Origin: CAKZLS01 sp963701445
Lineage (GTDB): Bacteria > Pseudomonadota > Alphaproteobacteria > Rhodospirillales > Defluviicoccaceae
Direction: 5' to 3'
NCBI GenBank assembly: GCA_963701445.1
Contig: CAVPAM010000038.1
Coordinates: 1-64,000 of the forward strand
DNA length: 64,000 bases
The notes beneath the pieces are model-generated. The model searched no databases and had not been told where the DNA came from. It saw nothing but the letters and a program-made list of their open reading frames with translations. Every line of letters starts with the position of its first letter. The stretch's first letter is position 1. Below are positions 44,629 to 53,605 of this stretch, piece by piece. Position numbers and translations under genes: made by a program.

Positions 44629-45073
44629 TACCGTCGATCATGGCTGGCCTTGATGGTTTTGCCGCGGTGGCGGCGGTGGTGCAATCCCTGCGGGAAGCCG
44701 GTGAAAACAACAAAACAACTGTGGGTTCGTGGATCTTTAGATCCGATTTTGCTAATCTATTGACGCGAATCGGCCCATGAAAGCGACGCGCGAAGGGCGC
44801 ACCACGTAGCCGTGGGGTCGATTTAACTCTCGCCCGTGACCGAACAGGTGGGCCTGTCTGAGTGACGTTTCCAACACTGGGAACGGAGACGCCAGATGGG
44901 TGCGACACGCTCAAGTCAAAGCGGTTCAAGCCGGCTCCGTCCCAACGGCTTCTCCCTCCCGAATAGCATTCAATCCAAACGCGCCGCGCGTTCCCGCGGG
45001 AATTTGAGCACGGCTCACGCCCGCGCAAGGGGACGGGCGGTATCTGTCGGTCCCGCGCGCGAGGAGATAACTC
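44629..45073. other. Gap between gyrB and the RTX gene
   Basis: No convincing gene. A 46-codon plus-strand frame at 44641-44780 (MAGLDGFAAVAAVVQSLREA start) lies 12 bases after gyrB without a clear ribosome-binding site. A small palindrome ggatctttagatcc occurs near 44731. The promoter of the RTX gene should be here, but I could not identify it. Confidence 0.35.
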
Positions 45074-47714
45074 ATGGTTAGCCTGCCCTGGTCTAACGAC
45101 GATTTTGTTACTTGCGGAAACGGGGATGATTTTATCTCCACCGGTGACGGCGACGACACAATCTTCGCCGATATCGGCCCGTTTGACTCTATCGGTGGTG
45201 ACGATACCGTTTATGCCGGCGACGATGACGACCTCGTTCGCGCCTTCGGGGGCGATAACGTCATCTATGGCGGGGATGGCGACGACACCCTGATTACGGC
45301 TGACGGCGACGATTACATCGATGCCGGCGAGGGCGACGACGAGGATGTCCAGAGCGGCAGGGGCGCCGACACCGTCTATGGAAGCGGCGGGAACGACACG
45401 CTCCGGGGCGGCGAAGGCAACGACTACGTCAATGGTGGGCCGGGGAACGACCGGGTCATCGGCAGCAGCGACGACGACACCGTGGTCGGGGGCAAGGGAA
45501 ACGACATGGTGGAGGGCCGCGACGGCGATGACTCGCTGGACGGCGGCCCTGGACGCGATACGCTCGAGGGCGGGCCGGACGACGACCGGCTCGATGGCGG
45601 CGACGACAACGACATACTGGCGGGCCAACCGGGCGACGACCTGCTGGTGGCCGGACCGGGTAATGACCTGTACGACGGCGGCGTTGGTGACGATACGTTG
45701 AGCTTCGCCAGCGGGCTTGGCGGCGTTTCCGTGGATCTGGGCGCGGAGACGGCCTCCGGTCCGGAGACGGGAAGCGATACGGTCAGAAGCATCGAGCATG
45801 TGATCGGCGGCGGCGGGGACGACGTCCTGACCGGCGACGGCGGCGCCAATCGCCTCGAGGGCGGGGCCGGCGCCGACACGCTGCAAGGCGCCGCCGGTGA
45901 TGACACGCTGGCGGGCGGCGACGGAGATGACAAGCTCGATGGCGGCGAGGACAACGACATACTGGCGGGCCAACCGGGCGACGACCTGCTGGTGGCTGGA
46001 CCGGGTAATGACCTGTACGACGGCGGCGTTGGTGACGATACGTTGAGCTTCGCCAGCGGGCTCGGCGGCGTTTCCGTGGATCTGGGCGCGGAGACGGCCT
46101 CCGGTCCGGAGACGGGAAGCGATACGGTCAGAAGCATCGAGCATGTGATCGGCGGTGGCGGGAATGACGTCCTGACCGGCGACGGCGGCGCCAATCGCCT
46201 CGAGGGCGGGGCCGGCGCAGATACGCTGCGAGGCGCCGACGGTGACGACACGCTGGCGGGCGGCGACGGAGAAGACCAGCTCGATGGCGGCGATGGCGAC
46301 GATACCCTGATCGGCGGCGGCGGCGATGACATGCTCTACGGCGATAGCGGCCCGGACTGCGTTCGTGTTCGCTTCATCAGCGAGGACGCCGGCTATCAAA
46401 GCACCTACGGTTGGTACGACACCGATACCCTTGAAGCGCGCATCCTTGTGGCCAACGTGGACACGGCCACCAACCCCGGCCTCGAGGGCTTCGTGGCCGG
46501 CCTGCCGCTGACGCCGGTTCAATCTGCTCACCTTGGCTTCTTCCTGATCCCCAACGGCTACGGCTGGAACAGCGATCCGGGCGAACCGTTTGCCGCTGGC
46601 ACCGATCCCATGGCTCTCGATCTGGAGGTGTTCGGGGACGGCGGCGCGTGGAAGATCCGCGAAGCGGGCTCGGGGTACGTGTTCGAGGGTGCGGGCGCCC
46701 CGGCCTATTTCACCGAGGCGGACAAAAACCCGGACGGTCTCGACCATGCGATGGAAGAGGGTGACCTCATCGCCGACGGCGCGGTGACGTACTCGTGGGA
46801 AGACCTGCCCAATGCCGGCGCCGGGGACTTCGACGACGTGGTGTTCCAGGTGGACCCGGCGCGCGCCGTGACGGTGAGCTTTGTCGGCGAGGATGCGGGA
46901 TATCGAAGCAGCTATGGGTATTACGACACCGAGACGGGAGAGGCCCATCTCCTCGTGACCAACGTGGATACGGTCACCAATCCGGACATTGAGGATCTTC
47001 ACTGCCACCCTTTGCCTGACCGACGACGAAATCGACCGTCTGGGGTTTTTCATGATTCCGCATGGCCATGCCTGGAACGGCGATACCGGGGAACCGGGGC
47101 GCGGATGGCGTCCATGTGGTGGCGCCGGATCTAGAAGTGTTCGACGACGGCGGCGTCTGGAAGATTCGCGATACGGAAACCGGCTACGTGTTCAAGGGCT
47201 CGGGCGCCCCGGCGTACTTCACCGAAGCGGTCAAGAACCCGGGCGGCCTCGACCATGTCATGGAAGAGGGCGACCTGGTGGCCGACGGCATGGTTACCCA
47301 CTCCTGGGAAGATCTGCCCGATCCCGAAAACGGGGACTTCGGGGACATGGTGTTCAAGGTCGCGGTGGACCCGCGCGCCAGCGGCACGGTGACGATCTCC
47401 TCATCGGCGGCGCCGGCAACGACACCCTTGCAGGCGGTCCGGGCGCGGACACCTTCCACTTCGATGGCACCGATTTCGGCGAGGACTGGATCACCGACTT
47501 CACGCTGGGCGAGGACAAGCTGGAGTTCGCCGGCGTGGGCAGCGCCGACGAGGACGATCTCTCTTACGAAGTTGACACAATCGGGGGCTCCTCGACGCCG
47601 GACATTCGCATCACCTTCGCCGGCCTTGACCCCAGTCTCGTGGACGAGCAGATCGTTGTTCTCGACGTCGGAGACGAGATCGAAGCCCTGAAGGCGGATA
47701 TGCTGTTTGCGTAG
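45074..47714 (+). CDS. RTX-type secreted protein with DUF4114 domains, frameshifted 3' part
   Basis: A large acidic calcium-binding protein. The first 420 residues are RTX nonapeptide repeats (GGxGxDxLx, e.g. GGEGNDYVNGGPGNDRVIGS), typical of type I secretion substrates. Two DUF4114 domains follow: EDAGYQSTYGWYDTDTLEAR with HLGFFLIPNGYGW, and EDAGYRSSYGYYDTETGEAH with RLGFFMIPHGHAW. A last RTX unit (DLLIGGAGNDTLAGGPGADT) and a C-terminal domain end at 47714. As read, the frame shifts at about 46996, 47095 and 47388; correcting single bases makes one protein of about 880 residues. GAGGAG precedes the ATG. No type I secretion gene is in the window. Confidence 0.8.
45591..46280 (+). repeat. 345-bp in-frame tandem duplication inside the RTX gene
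   Basis: 45591-45935 and 45936-46280 are two tandem copies of exactly 345 bases (115 codons), differing by eye at about a dozen positions. Each encodes RTX repeats around a FASGLGGVSVDLGAETASGP segment. Confidence 0.93.
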
Positions 47715-47838
47715 GGACTGGAGCTTCGCGTTTTGTAAACACCGCGGGGGGATAATTTTCTGGAATGCCGTCGGGGCGGAATGCTCTATATTGAAGTTAT
47801 GCGCAGACGGATAAAACAAACGCGGTGTCATCCGGCCT

Positions 47839-48228
47839 ATGGTTGTGTGCTCAGATCTTAAGCGGTGTTCTCGCGGTCTTGCCTTGGTGCCGCTGTGCGC
47901 CGTTTTGCTCGCGGGGTGCGCGGGAGACCGGCGGGCGGAGCGGTGCGGCGGCGTGGATGGGCAGTGGGCCACCTGGAACGGCTTTCTCAGGACCGAGGGC
48001 AAGATGCGGGTGATCCGGCTCGCCACCGCCGACGTGCCGCCGTTCGTGACCCAGTTCAACGAAACCTACGACACCGCTTTCCGTGCCGAGCACGTCTATT
48101 TCGCCTACAAGCCCCATGACCGGACCTGGCTCATCACCTTCGTCAACGGAGCGTGCGTCCAGATGTCGGCGCGGGTGCCCGCCGGCGAGGTGGAACGGCT
48201 GATGGGTGTGTCGGAGACCTCCATTTGA
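47839..48228 (+). CDS. Hypothetical lipoprotein
   Basis: A 129-residue protein with a lipoprotein signal: basic start, hydrophobic LALVPLCAVLLAGC with lipobox LAGC (Cys about residue 27). The mature part (RLATADVPPFVTQFNETYDT, EHVYFAYKPHDRTWLITFVN) has no domain I recognise. Its stop overlaps the start of the VanZ-like gene by one base (TGATG), so the two are coupled. Confidence 0.65.
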   Translation: MVVCSDLKRCSRGLALVPLCAVLLAGCAGDRRAERCGGVDGQWATWNGFLRTEGKMRVIRLATADVPPFVTQFNETYDTAFRAEHVYFAYKPHDRTWLITFVNGACVQMSARVPAGEVERLMGVSETSI

Positions 48229-48605
48229 TGCAACCCGAGACCAAGGCCGTCATCCGCCGCCTCGCGGTCGTGGCGTTCGTCGCCGGCGCGGTCGCCGTGA
48301 CGATCCTGTCGTTGCTGCCGGACAATGCCATGCCCCATACCCGCCTCTGGGACAAGGCCCAACACGTGATCGCGTACTTGTGCCTGGGGCTGGCCGGCGG
48401 GATCGCGTTTCCCGACCGGCGGTTCGTGCCCGTGCTCGGACTGGGGCTGGTCGCGCTGGGGATCGGCCTGGAGTTCGGACAGGCGATCATTCCGGGACGG
48501 TACACCAGTGCCTGGGACGCCCTTGCCAACACCCTCGGCGTGATGCTGGGACTCGCTCTCGCCCGATTTACCCTCCCGCGAACCGGATTGTCGGGCTCGT
48601 CCTGA
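48228..48605 (+). CDS. VanZ-like membrane protein
   Basis: A 125-residue protein with four hydrophobic segments. It has the VanZ-like pattern of a first helix ending in SLLPDNAMPHTRLWDKAQHV, with conserved Asp/Lys/His at the DKxxH position, followed by GLEFGQAIIPGRYTSAWDALANT. VanZ-like proteins are small membrane proteins of mostly unknown role; some affect glycopeptide resistance. It is translated directly after the lipoprotein gene. Confidence 0.8.
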   Translation: MQPETKAVIRRLAVVAFVAGAVAVTILSLLPDNAMPHTRLWDKAQHVIAYLCLGLAGGIAFPDRRFVPVLGLGLVALGIGLEFGQAIIPGRYTSAWDALANTLGVMLGLALARFTLPRTGLSGSS

Positions 48606-48636
48606 AACAAGGCTGCAAACCTCGGCCGGAGATGAA

Positions 48637-48661
48637 ACGGCCCCGCTGGTGGCGGGGCCGT
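48637..48661. terminator. Strong hairpin between convergent genes
   Basis: Perfect 10-bp arms acggccccgc and gcggggccgt around a 5-base loop. T-runs on either side are short (tt on plus, ttt on minus). It lies between the VanZ-like gene and the small gene at 48690-48872, so it could end both. Confidence 0.65.
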
Positions 48662-48689
48662 TAGCACGTGGATTGGGGCTCGTGTTGCC

Positions 48690-48872
48690 CTAGAAGCTCC
48701 ACGGATCTCTCGGGGCCAGAACGGGCACGTCCGTCTCATCGCGCCAAGTTCCGGCGACCACGTGCCGAGGCCGCGTGGTTCCGACGTTGGAATCCCAATT
48801 CATGAAGGAATCCGGTACGACAGCGTAAAATACGGGCTCGACAGAGTCCCTATCCATGCTATAGGTATTCAT
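48690..48872 (-). CDS. Unknown 60-residue protein
   Basis: A short minus-strand gene starting MNTYSMDRDSVEPVFYAVVP and ending DVPVLAPRDPWSF. AAGGAG lies seven to eight bases before the ATG, one of the best ribosome-binding sites here, and a strong hairpin lies just past the stop. It is rich in Asp, Pro, Val and aromatic residues, with no Cys and no membrane helix. I recognise no family. The signals support a real gene, possibly a small peptide with its own transcript. Confidence 0.55.
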   Translation of the reverse strand: MNTYSMDRDSVEPVFYAVVPDSFMNWDSNVGTTRPRHVVAGTWRDETDVPVLAPRDPWSF

Positions 48873-48917
48873 TGTCACACTCCTTTCGTTAGTCCGATCT
48901 TCGAGAGGTTAGACGAA

Positions 48918-48944
48918 GGCCGGGGTGGTTGCGACACCCCGGCC
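48918..48944. other. Perfect hairpin upstream of the 60-residue gene
   Basis: Arms ggccggggtg and caccccggcc (10 bp, no mismatch) with a 7-base loop, 46 bases upstream of the start of the small gene on the minus strand. There is no long T-run. It may be a leader structure or a terminator of the gene at 49264-49611. The rest of 48880-49263 shows no gene. Confidence 0.45.
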
Positions 48945-49263
48945 AATCGGGCTTCATCTGGCAATATTATTTCCCTGCGTCAAGTAACCTTATCGAGACC
49001 GGCTCTTCCGGTCCGCCGGGCCGTGTCGCGCGCCGCATCGACCCTTCGCGAATTCCATCATGTTTTTCAATTGGATGAAGCCGTTTCGGTGGCATTGCGC
49101 GGGGTGCGGGCGCCATCGATCCGACACGATTTCCCGGCTCCGAGTGTTGCCGAAAGGCCACGGGATTTTTGTGGTCTCAGGATGTCCGCATGATCTCATG
49201 GCGCGAATTATAGGCCCGTTTCGTCTCCCAAAAAGACATTCCTCGCGTGAAACCAGGGATGGA

Positions 49264-49611
49264 TCAGCGCGGGTCGTCGAGGGAGCCCCGGACGGTTCCA
49301 GCCGCCGCCTTCGCGGCCCGCGACTCGTAGGGGATCGGTGGACCAAGCTCCTCGAAGCTGAACAGCCGGAACGCACGGTCTCCGTTGTAATCGAGAATCC
49401 GCAAGTCGTCGGTCTCGCTGAGGTCGTGCTGCACGGACGTAAAGTGAGCACCGTAGCGGGCGCGCGACAGGTCGAGGGGGATTTCGTGGGCGGTGAACTT
49501 GTCGATCCCCTTGCTTTCCAGTTTGCTCAGCAAGGCCGGTTCCGTGACCGAGTTGAAAGAGGTCAGGATGACCAGGGGCCCTCCGCCCGTAAATAGCATG
49601 ATGGATTTCAT
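49264..49611 (-). CDS. Conserved hypothetical protein, 115 residues
   Basis: A cytosolic protein starting MKSIMLFTGGGPLVILTSFN, with GIDKFTAHEIPLDLSRARYG, VQHDLSETDDLRILDYNGDR and FRLFSFEELGPPIPYES. It resembles a conserved alphaproteobacterial family of unknown function with the LDYNGxRAFRLF segment. The Met at 49611 is chosen, because the frame upstream crosses the tRNA gene. No functional claim can be made. Confidence 0.68.
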   Translation of the reverse strand: MKSIMLFTGGGPLVILTSFNSVTEPALLSKLESKGIDKFTAHEIPLDLSRARYGAHFTSVQHDLSETDDLRILDYNGDRAFRLFSFEELGPPIPYESRAAKAAAGTVRGSLDDPR

Positions 49612-49747
49612 CGTTCTCAACCCCCGCTCGCGGGCCCCATCGGTCCCGTGTTCGAATAATCCAACTGTACCATGCCCGCCGACCCGGGACCACGGGCCAG
49701 GGCGGACGGCGAACATCCGGGCAGAGCCACGAACGGCGGAAAAAGGC

Positions 49748-49824
49748 TGGTGCCACCTGTAGGACTTCGAACCTACGACCCTCGCATTACGAATGCGATG
49801 CTCTACCAACTGAGCTAAGGTGGC
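49748..49824 (-). tRNA. tRNA-Thr (anticodon CGT) with an 8-base T-loop
   Basis: Minus strand. The acceptor arms are GCCACCT and AGGTGGC, followed by A and an encoded CCA. D arm GCTC/GAGC, anticodon stem TCGCA/TGCGA with loop TTCGTAA (anticodon CGT, Thr). The T stem is GTAGG/CCTAC, but the loop is TTCGAAGT, eight bases instead of seven. Removing one base gives a normal tRNA-Thr. Confidence 0.88.
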
Positions 49825-49937
49825 GTCGGGGCGCGTTGTCCTCTCTTTACCGGCGCGCTCGGCGCGCGTCAACGCTTGGCGGACCGGCCGATCCCGAAGC
49901 GGCGCCGATTGGCCTCACCGCCGTTGCCCGCCGCGTC

Positions 49938-51155
49938 TCACTTCGCGGCCCCCGCGGCCTGGGGCGCCGGCGACGAGAGGTTCGGGCCGTGATCGTCACC
50001 GGTGGCGCGCATCAGCCACGTCCGAGCGCGGGCGAGATCGCCGTGTTCGCCCTCCTCCAGTTCGGCCATCAGCCGGCATACGCGCGGCGGCGCATGTTCG
50101 TCGGCCAGCGGCTCCAGGCTGGTCCGCGCCTCGTCCCACTTCCGCGCTTCCAGGGCCGCCGCCGCCACGAGGATGTTGCTTTCGGCATGAACGGGGTTTT
50201 TCTTGGCAAGACGCTTGGCGGCGTCCAATTTCTGCAACGCGTCGTCGGCCTTTGCGGCAAGCAGGTAGACCTCCGCGAGTTCGGGGTCGGGACTGTGCCG
50301 CCACGCCTGTTCGACCACGCCCGTGGCCTTGCGAAGGCTTCCCTCGGCCACCAGCAGCCGGGCGTAGCGGACCGCCGCCGGGACGAAACCCTGGTCGGCC
50401 TTGAAGGCCTTCCTCGCCAGGTTCATGGCCTCGGCCCCGGTGGCCTCCAGGCTGCCGTGGTAGAGAAGGTCGGCGCGTTGCGGCGGCAGTTCGCCGGCCG
50501 GGATCAGCTTGCGCTTTACGGATTCTTCCAACGTCGCCGTGGCGGCGGTCCATTCCCCCGTCTTCTTCTGCAGCTCGTAGAGGGTTTCTGTCATCCACTC
50601 GCTCTTGGGATTGACGCGGTGACCGCGCCGCGCCAGCCGCAAGGCCTCTGTCCAGTCCTGCCGCTTCATCGCCTGGCCGAGAAGGCCGCGGACCCCGAGG
50701 AACTCGGTGGCCGGCCGGTCCAGCATGGCGGTAAAGAACTTTTCCGCCGCCTTGTCGTCGCCCTGGAGCTGCGCCGCCTGGGCGGACAGCAACATGGTCA
50801 GCGGCCGGTCCTCGATCAGCGATTCCGCGCGCCGCGCGTGGCGCAGCGCGGTTTCGCCATCGCCCGCGGCCACCGCCACGAAGCCCCGGCTCATGGCCTC
50901 GTATCCCTGACGTTGGCGCCGTTCTTTCCGCCAATCCTTGATGGATTGGGGAGAGCGGACGAAGGTACGCCAGAGCCGGTAGAGCACGATCACGACGGCG
51001 ACGAACACCACCAGCTCGATGATCATCACCGCCACGGACTGGCTGATGCTGTAGCCGAGCCAGTCGAGGGTGACCGAGCCCGGATTGTTGGCAAGCCAGC
51101 CGGCCCCGAAGGCCAGGACCCCGAGAACGAGAAGGATGAGAATCCAACGGAACAT
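49938..51155 (-). CDS. hemY: HemY-type inner membrane TPR protein
   Basis: A 405-residue HemY_N-domain protein. Two N-terminal membrane helices (ILILLVLGVLAFGAGWLANN and VAVMIIELVVFVAVVIVLYR) are followed by TPR-like helices (RGFVAVAAGDGETALRHARR, LRLARRGHRVNPKSEWMTET). It is linked to haem synthesis by its constant position in the hemC-hemD-hemX-hemY cluster; the biochemical role is not settled. It starts four bases after the upstream gene's stop. Confidence 0.88.
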   Translation of the reverse strand: MFRWILILLVLGVLAFGAGWLANNPGSVTLDWLGYSISQSVAVMIIELVVFVAVVIVLYRLWRTFVRSPQSIKDWRKERRQRQGYEAMSRGFVAVAAGDGETALRHARRAESLIEDRPLTMLLSAQAAQLQGDDKAAEKFFTAMLDRPATEFLGVRGLLGQAMKRQDWTEALRLARRGHRVNPKSEWMTETLYELQKKTGEWTAATATLEESVKRKLIPAGELPPQRADLLYHGSLEATGAEAMNLARKAFKADQGFVPAAVRYARLLVAEGSLRKATGVVEQAWRHSPDPELAEVYLLAAKADDALQKLDAAKRLAKKNPVHAESNILVAAAALEARKWDEARTSLEPLADEHAPPRVCRLMAELEEGEHGDLARARTWLMRATGDDHGPNLSSPAPQAAGAAK

Positions 51156-51159
51156 GGAC

Positions 51160-52782
51160 TCAGCCCCCCGCTGCCAGGAGCGCGATCGCCCGCTGCCGCA
51201 GGGACGCCAGGGCCTCCAGGGCGCTCAACCGCTTGCGCGCCTCCGCCAGCCACGGCGCCGCCGCCTCGGCCGGCGGTCCCTCGAGTCCCTCCAGCGCCTT
51301 TACCGCCGCCGCCACATCGCCGTTCTCCAACGCGCCCTCCGCCTTGGCGAGCGCGCCGTCGGTGCCGAGGTCGGCCATGGCGTCCGTTCCGGTCTTGCGC
51401 ACGCTGACCAGGGAGGTCACGCGGGTGAGCGCCTTGTCGACCCAGTCCTCGCCGGTCCAGTCGGCATGGACCCGGCTCACGTCGCGGGCGACCTCCGGGA
51501 AGGACGCGCGCAGGTCGATCAGGCTCGGAATGCCGGTCTTGGCCTGCGATTCCAGAACACCGATGGGCTCGGCGAAGCCGGCGTCATCCTTGGCTACGGC
51601 CTTCAAGGAGTTGAGTTCGTCGGTGAACGGAACGCTGCGCGTCACCGCGTCGCTCAGGTGGCTCACGGCCAGCACCAATGCCGCCTTGGCTTCGCGCGGC
51701 GACACCTCCTGGGCGCGCGCCTCCATGTCCTTCACGCGGCTTTCCACGGCCGTGACGGCGGCGATTTCGGTCTCCAACTGCGCGACACGCTGGGATAGCG
51801 TTTCCACCGAGGCGCCGATCGCCGCGGTCGCCCTGGCCACGGCCGCGCCAGCAGCCGCGTCAGTCGCGTCAGTCACGTCGCCGGTTCCGGTCGTTTGCGA
51901 CGAACCGACGGAGGTCAGGGCCTTTTCCAGGGCATCCACGCGGGCGGCCAGGGCGTTCACCTTGGCGGCGTCGGCGCCCGCTCCGGCGGCGGCTCCGCCT
52001 CCGGACGCCGCGATCGACTTGATTTGATCCGCCGTCAGAACCTCGCGGCTGGACAGTTGCGCGACCGTGTTTTCCAGGGCGGCGATCTGAGCGTCATATT
52101 TGGCCAACCGGTCCTCGATCGCCGCCTTTTCCGCTGGCGTTTGGACATCGGGAACCAATTCGGAGATCTTCGCCTCGACGGGCTTCTTCACCATGGCCGG
52201 CCAATGGGGCCACGTGTAGTACGCGGCGGCGCCGAGCGCGCCGACGATCACCAGCAGCCAGATCAGCATTCCCAGGCAACCGCGTTTCTTCTTGGGTTTG
52301 GCGGCCGGTGTCCGGGGCGGGGGGGACTTGGCGGCGGCCCCCGACGGGGGCGAGCCCGGCCCCTTGGGAGCGCCCGGACCTTGCGGGCCGGACGGAGCCT
52401 TCGGCGGCTCCTTGCCGCCGGCGGCGGCACCCGGCGTTCCGGCGGACGCCGAGGGCGCCGGGGATGACGGCGGAACCGATCCCTTCGATGGATCCCTGGG
52501 AGGCGAAGTCGGGGATGGCGATGCCGGTTTCATGGGGTCCTTGGCCGGCTCCCTGGCCGCATCCTTGGGAGGTTCCGGCGGCTTGGCGGCCGAAGCCGCC
52601 ACCGGCTTGGACACGGAACCCTCTGGAGCACCCGTTTTTGGGGGTTCCTTGACGGGGTCCGCCGGTTTGTCGGCGGGTGGGGTTGCAGCCCCCGTCTCGG
52701 GCGTGCCCGTCATGGCGCTCTTGACGGCTTTCGCCTTGTCGTTCGTCTGGCCGCTTTCGTCTTTCTTCGTCGGGTCGGTCAT
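51160..52782 (-). CDS. HemX/mitofilin-like inner membrane protein
   Basis: A 540-residue protein. Residues 1-180 are a disordered Pro/Ala/Lys-rich cytoplasmic region. A single membrane helix follows (LGMLIWLLVIVGALGAAAYY). The rest is a periplasmic coiled coil (VETLSQRVAQLETEIAAVTA) and a helical C-terminal domain resembling COG4223/mitofilin-type proteins. It occupies the hemX position between hemD and hemY. The Met at 52782 (MTDPTKKDESG) is preferred over an upstream in-frame start. Confidence 0.83.
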   Translation of the reverse strand: MTDPTKKDESGQTNDKAKAVKSAMTGTPETGAATPPADKPADPVKEPPKTGAPEGSVSKPVAASAAKPPEPPKDAAREPAKDPMKPASPSPTSPPRDPSKGSVPPSSPAPSASAGTPGAAAGGKEPPKAPSGPQGPGAPKGPGSPPSGAAAKSPPPRTPAAKPKKKRGCLGMLIWLLVIVGALGAAAYYTWPHWPAMVKKPVEAKISELVPDVQTPAEKAAIEDRLAKYDAQIAALENTVAQLSSREVLTADQIKSIAASGGGAAAGAGADAAKVNALAARVDALEKALTSVGSSQTTGTGDVTDATDAAAGAAVARATAAIGASVETLSQRVAQLETEIAAVTAVESRVKDMEARAQEVSPREAKAALVLAVSHLSDAVTRSVPFTDELNSLKAVAKDDAGFAEPIGVLESQAKTGIPSLIDLRASFPEVARDVSRVHADWTGEDWVDKALTRVTSLVSVRKTGTDAMADLGTDGALAKAEGALENGDVAAAVKALEGLEGPPAEAAAPWLAEARKRLSALEALASLRQRAIALLAAGG

Positions 52783-52873
52783 TCCCCCATCCCTCAGTTC
52801 CGGTGCCGAACACTCTTTATACCCATACACACTAACAAGGAAAACGCCTCGCTTGGGAGGAAAAATCCTTCGA

Positions 52874-53602
52874 TCAGCCAATTGACGCCGATTTATCCAC
52901 CGATATGACGGCTTCGATCACGGCGGATTGATCGGCCCGGGCGGCGACGGCAATGCGTTTCCAGGACAGGGCGGCGGCCCGGTCCGCCACGGCCCGGCTC
53001 AGGCAGATCGCGGTCAGCCGCCGGCAATCCTCCGCGAGACCGGCCTTCCGGACCAGATCCACGAAGGTCGCGGCCGTTCGCGGCGAGTACAGGATCACGC
53101 CGAGCGGGGAGACTTGGCGCATGACGTCGGCGGCGGCGGACGGCAGGTGCTCCGCCACGCGCGCCTCGTACATCACCTCGCGGCGATAAGCGAACCCGGC
53201 CGCCCCGAGCATGCCCGAAAGATCGCCGGCGACCTTGGTGCCGGCCACGTGCACCAAAGTCCCGGCGGCGGGATCGAGACGCTCGCGAACCAGGCCGGCC
53301 AACGCCTCGACGTCGCCGGACGCCCATTCCACGGCCTCGAAACCGTTGGCCAGGGCGGTTCGGGCCGTGGCCTCGCCGACGGCGTAAACGGGCAGGTCGC
53401 GGCTCCGCTCTCGGGTCGCGAAGGCGCGGACGCCGTTGGCGCTGGTGGCGAGAAGGGCCTGAACTCCGCCGAGGTCGAGCGGCGGGCCGGGCAGGTTGCG
53501 GATGTCGAGAAGCGGCGTGACCGTCGATTCGACGCCGCGTGCTCGCAGGGCGGCCGCCAAGGGCTCGGCGTCATCCCATGGCCGGGTGATCAGCACGCGC
53601 AC
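52874..53602 (-). CDS. hemD: Uroporphyrinogen-III synthase
   Basis: A 242-residue HemD, which closes and inverts ring D of the tetrapyrrole. It starts MRVLITRPWDDAEPLAAAL, and has LLATSANGVRAFA, VYAVGEATARTALANGFEAV, GVILYSPRTAATFVDLV and AICLSRAVADRAAALSW. HemD sequences are poorly conserved, but these segments and its place three bases after hemC are convincing. Confidence 0.92.
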   Translation of the reverse strand: MRVLITRPWDDAEPLAAALRARGVESTVTPLLDIRNLPGPPLDLGGVQALLATSANGVRAFATRERSRDLPVYAVGEATARTALANGFEAVEWASGDVEALAGLVRERLDPAAGTLVHVAGTKVAGDLSGMLGAAGFAYRREVMYEARVAEHLPSAAADVMRQVSPLGVILYSPRTAATFVDLVRKAGLAEDCRRLTAICLSRAVADRAAALSWKRIAVAARADQSAVIEAVISVDKSASIG

Positions 53603-53605
53603 GGG

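Noticed and set aside
44641..44780. 46-codon plus-strand frame after gyrB
   Set aside because: No convincing Shine-Dalgarno and no recognisable similarity; could be chance.
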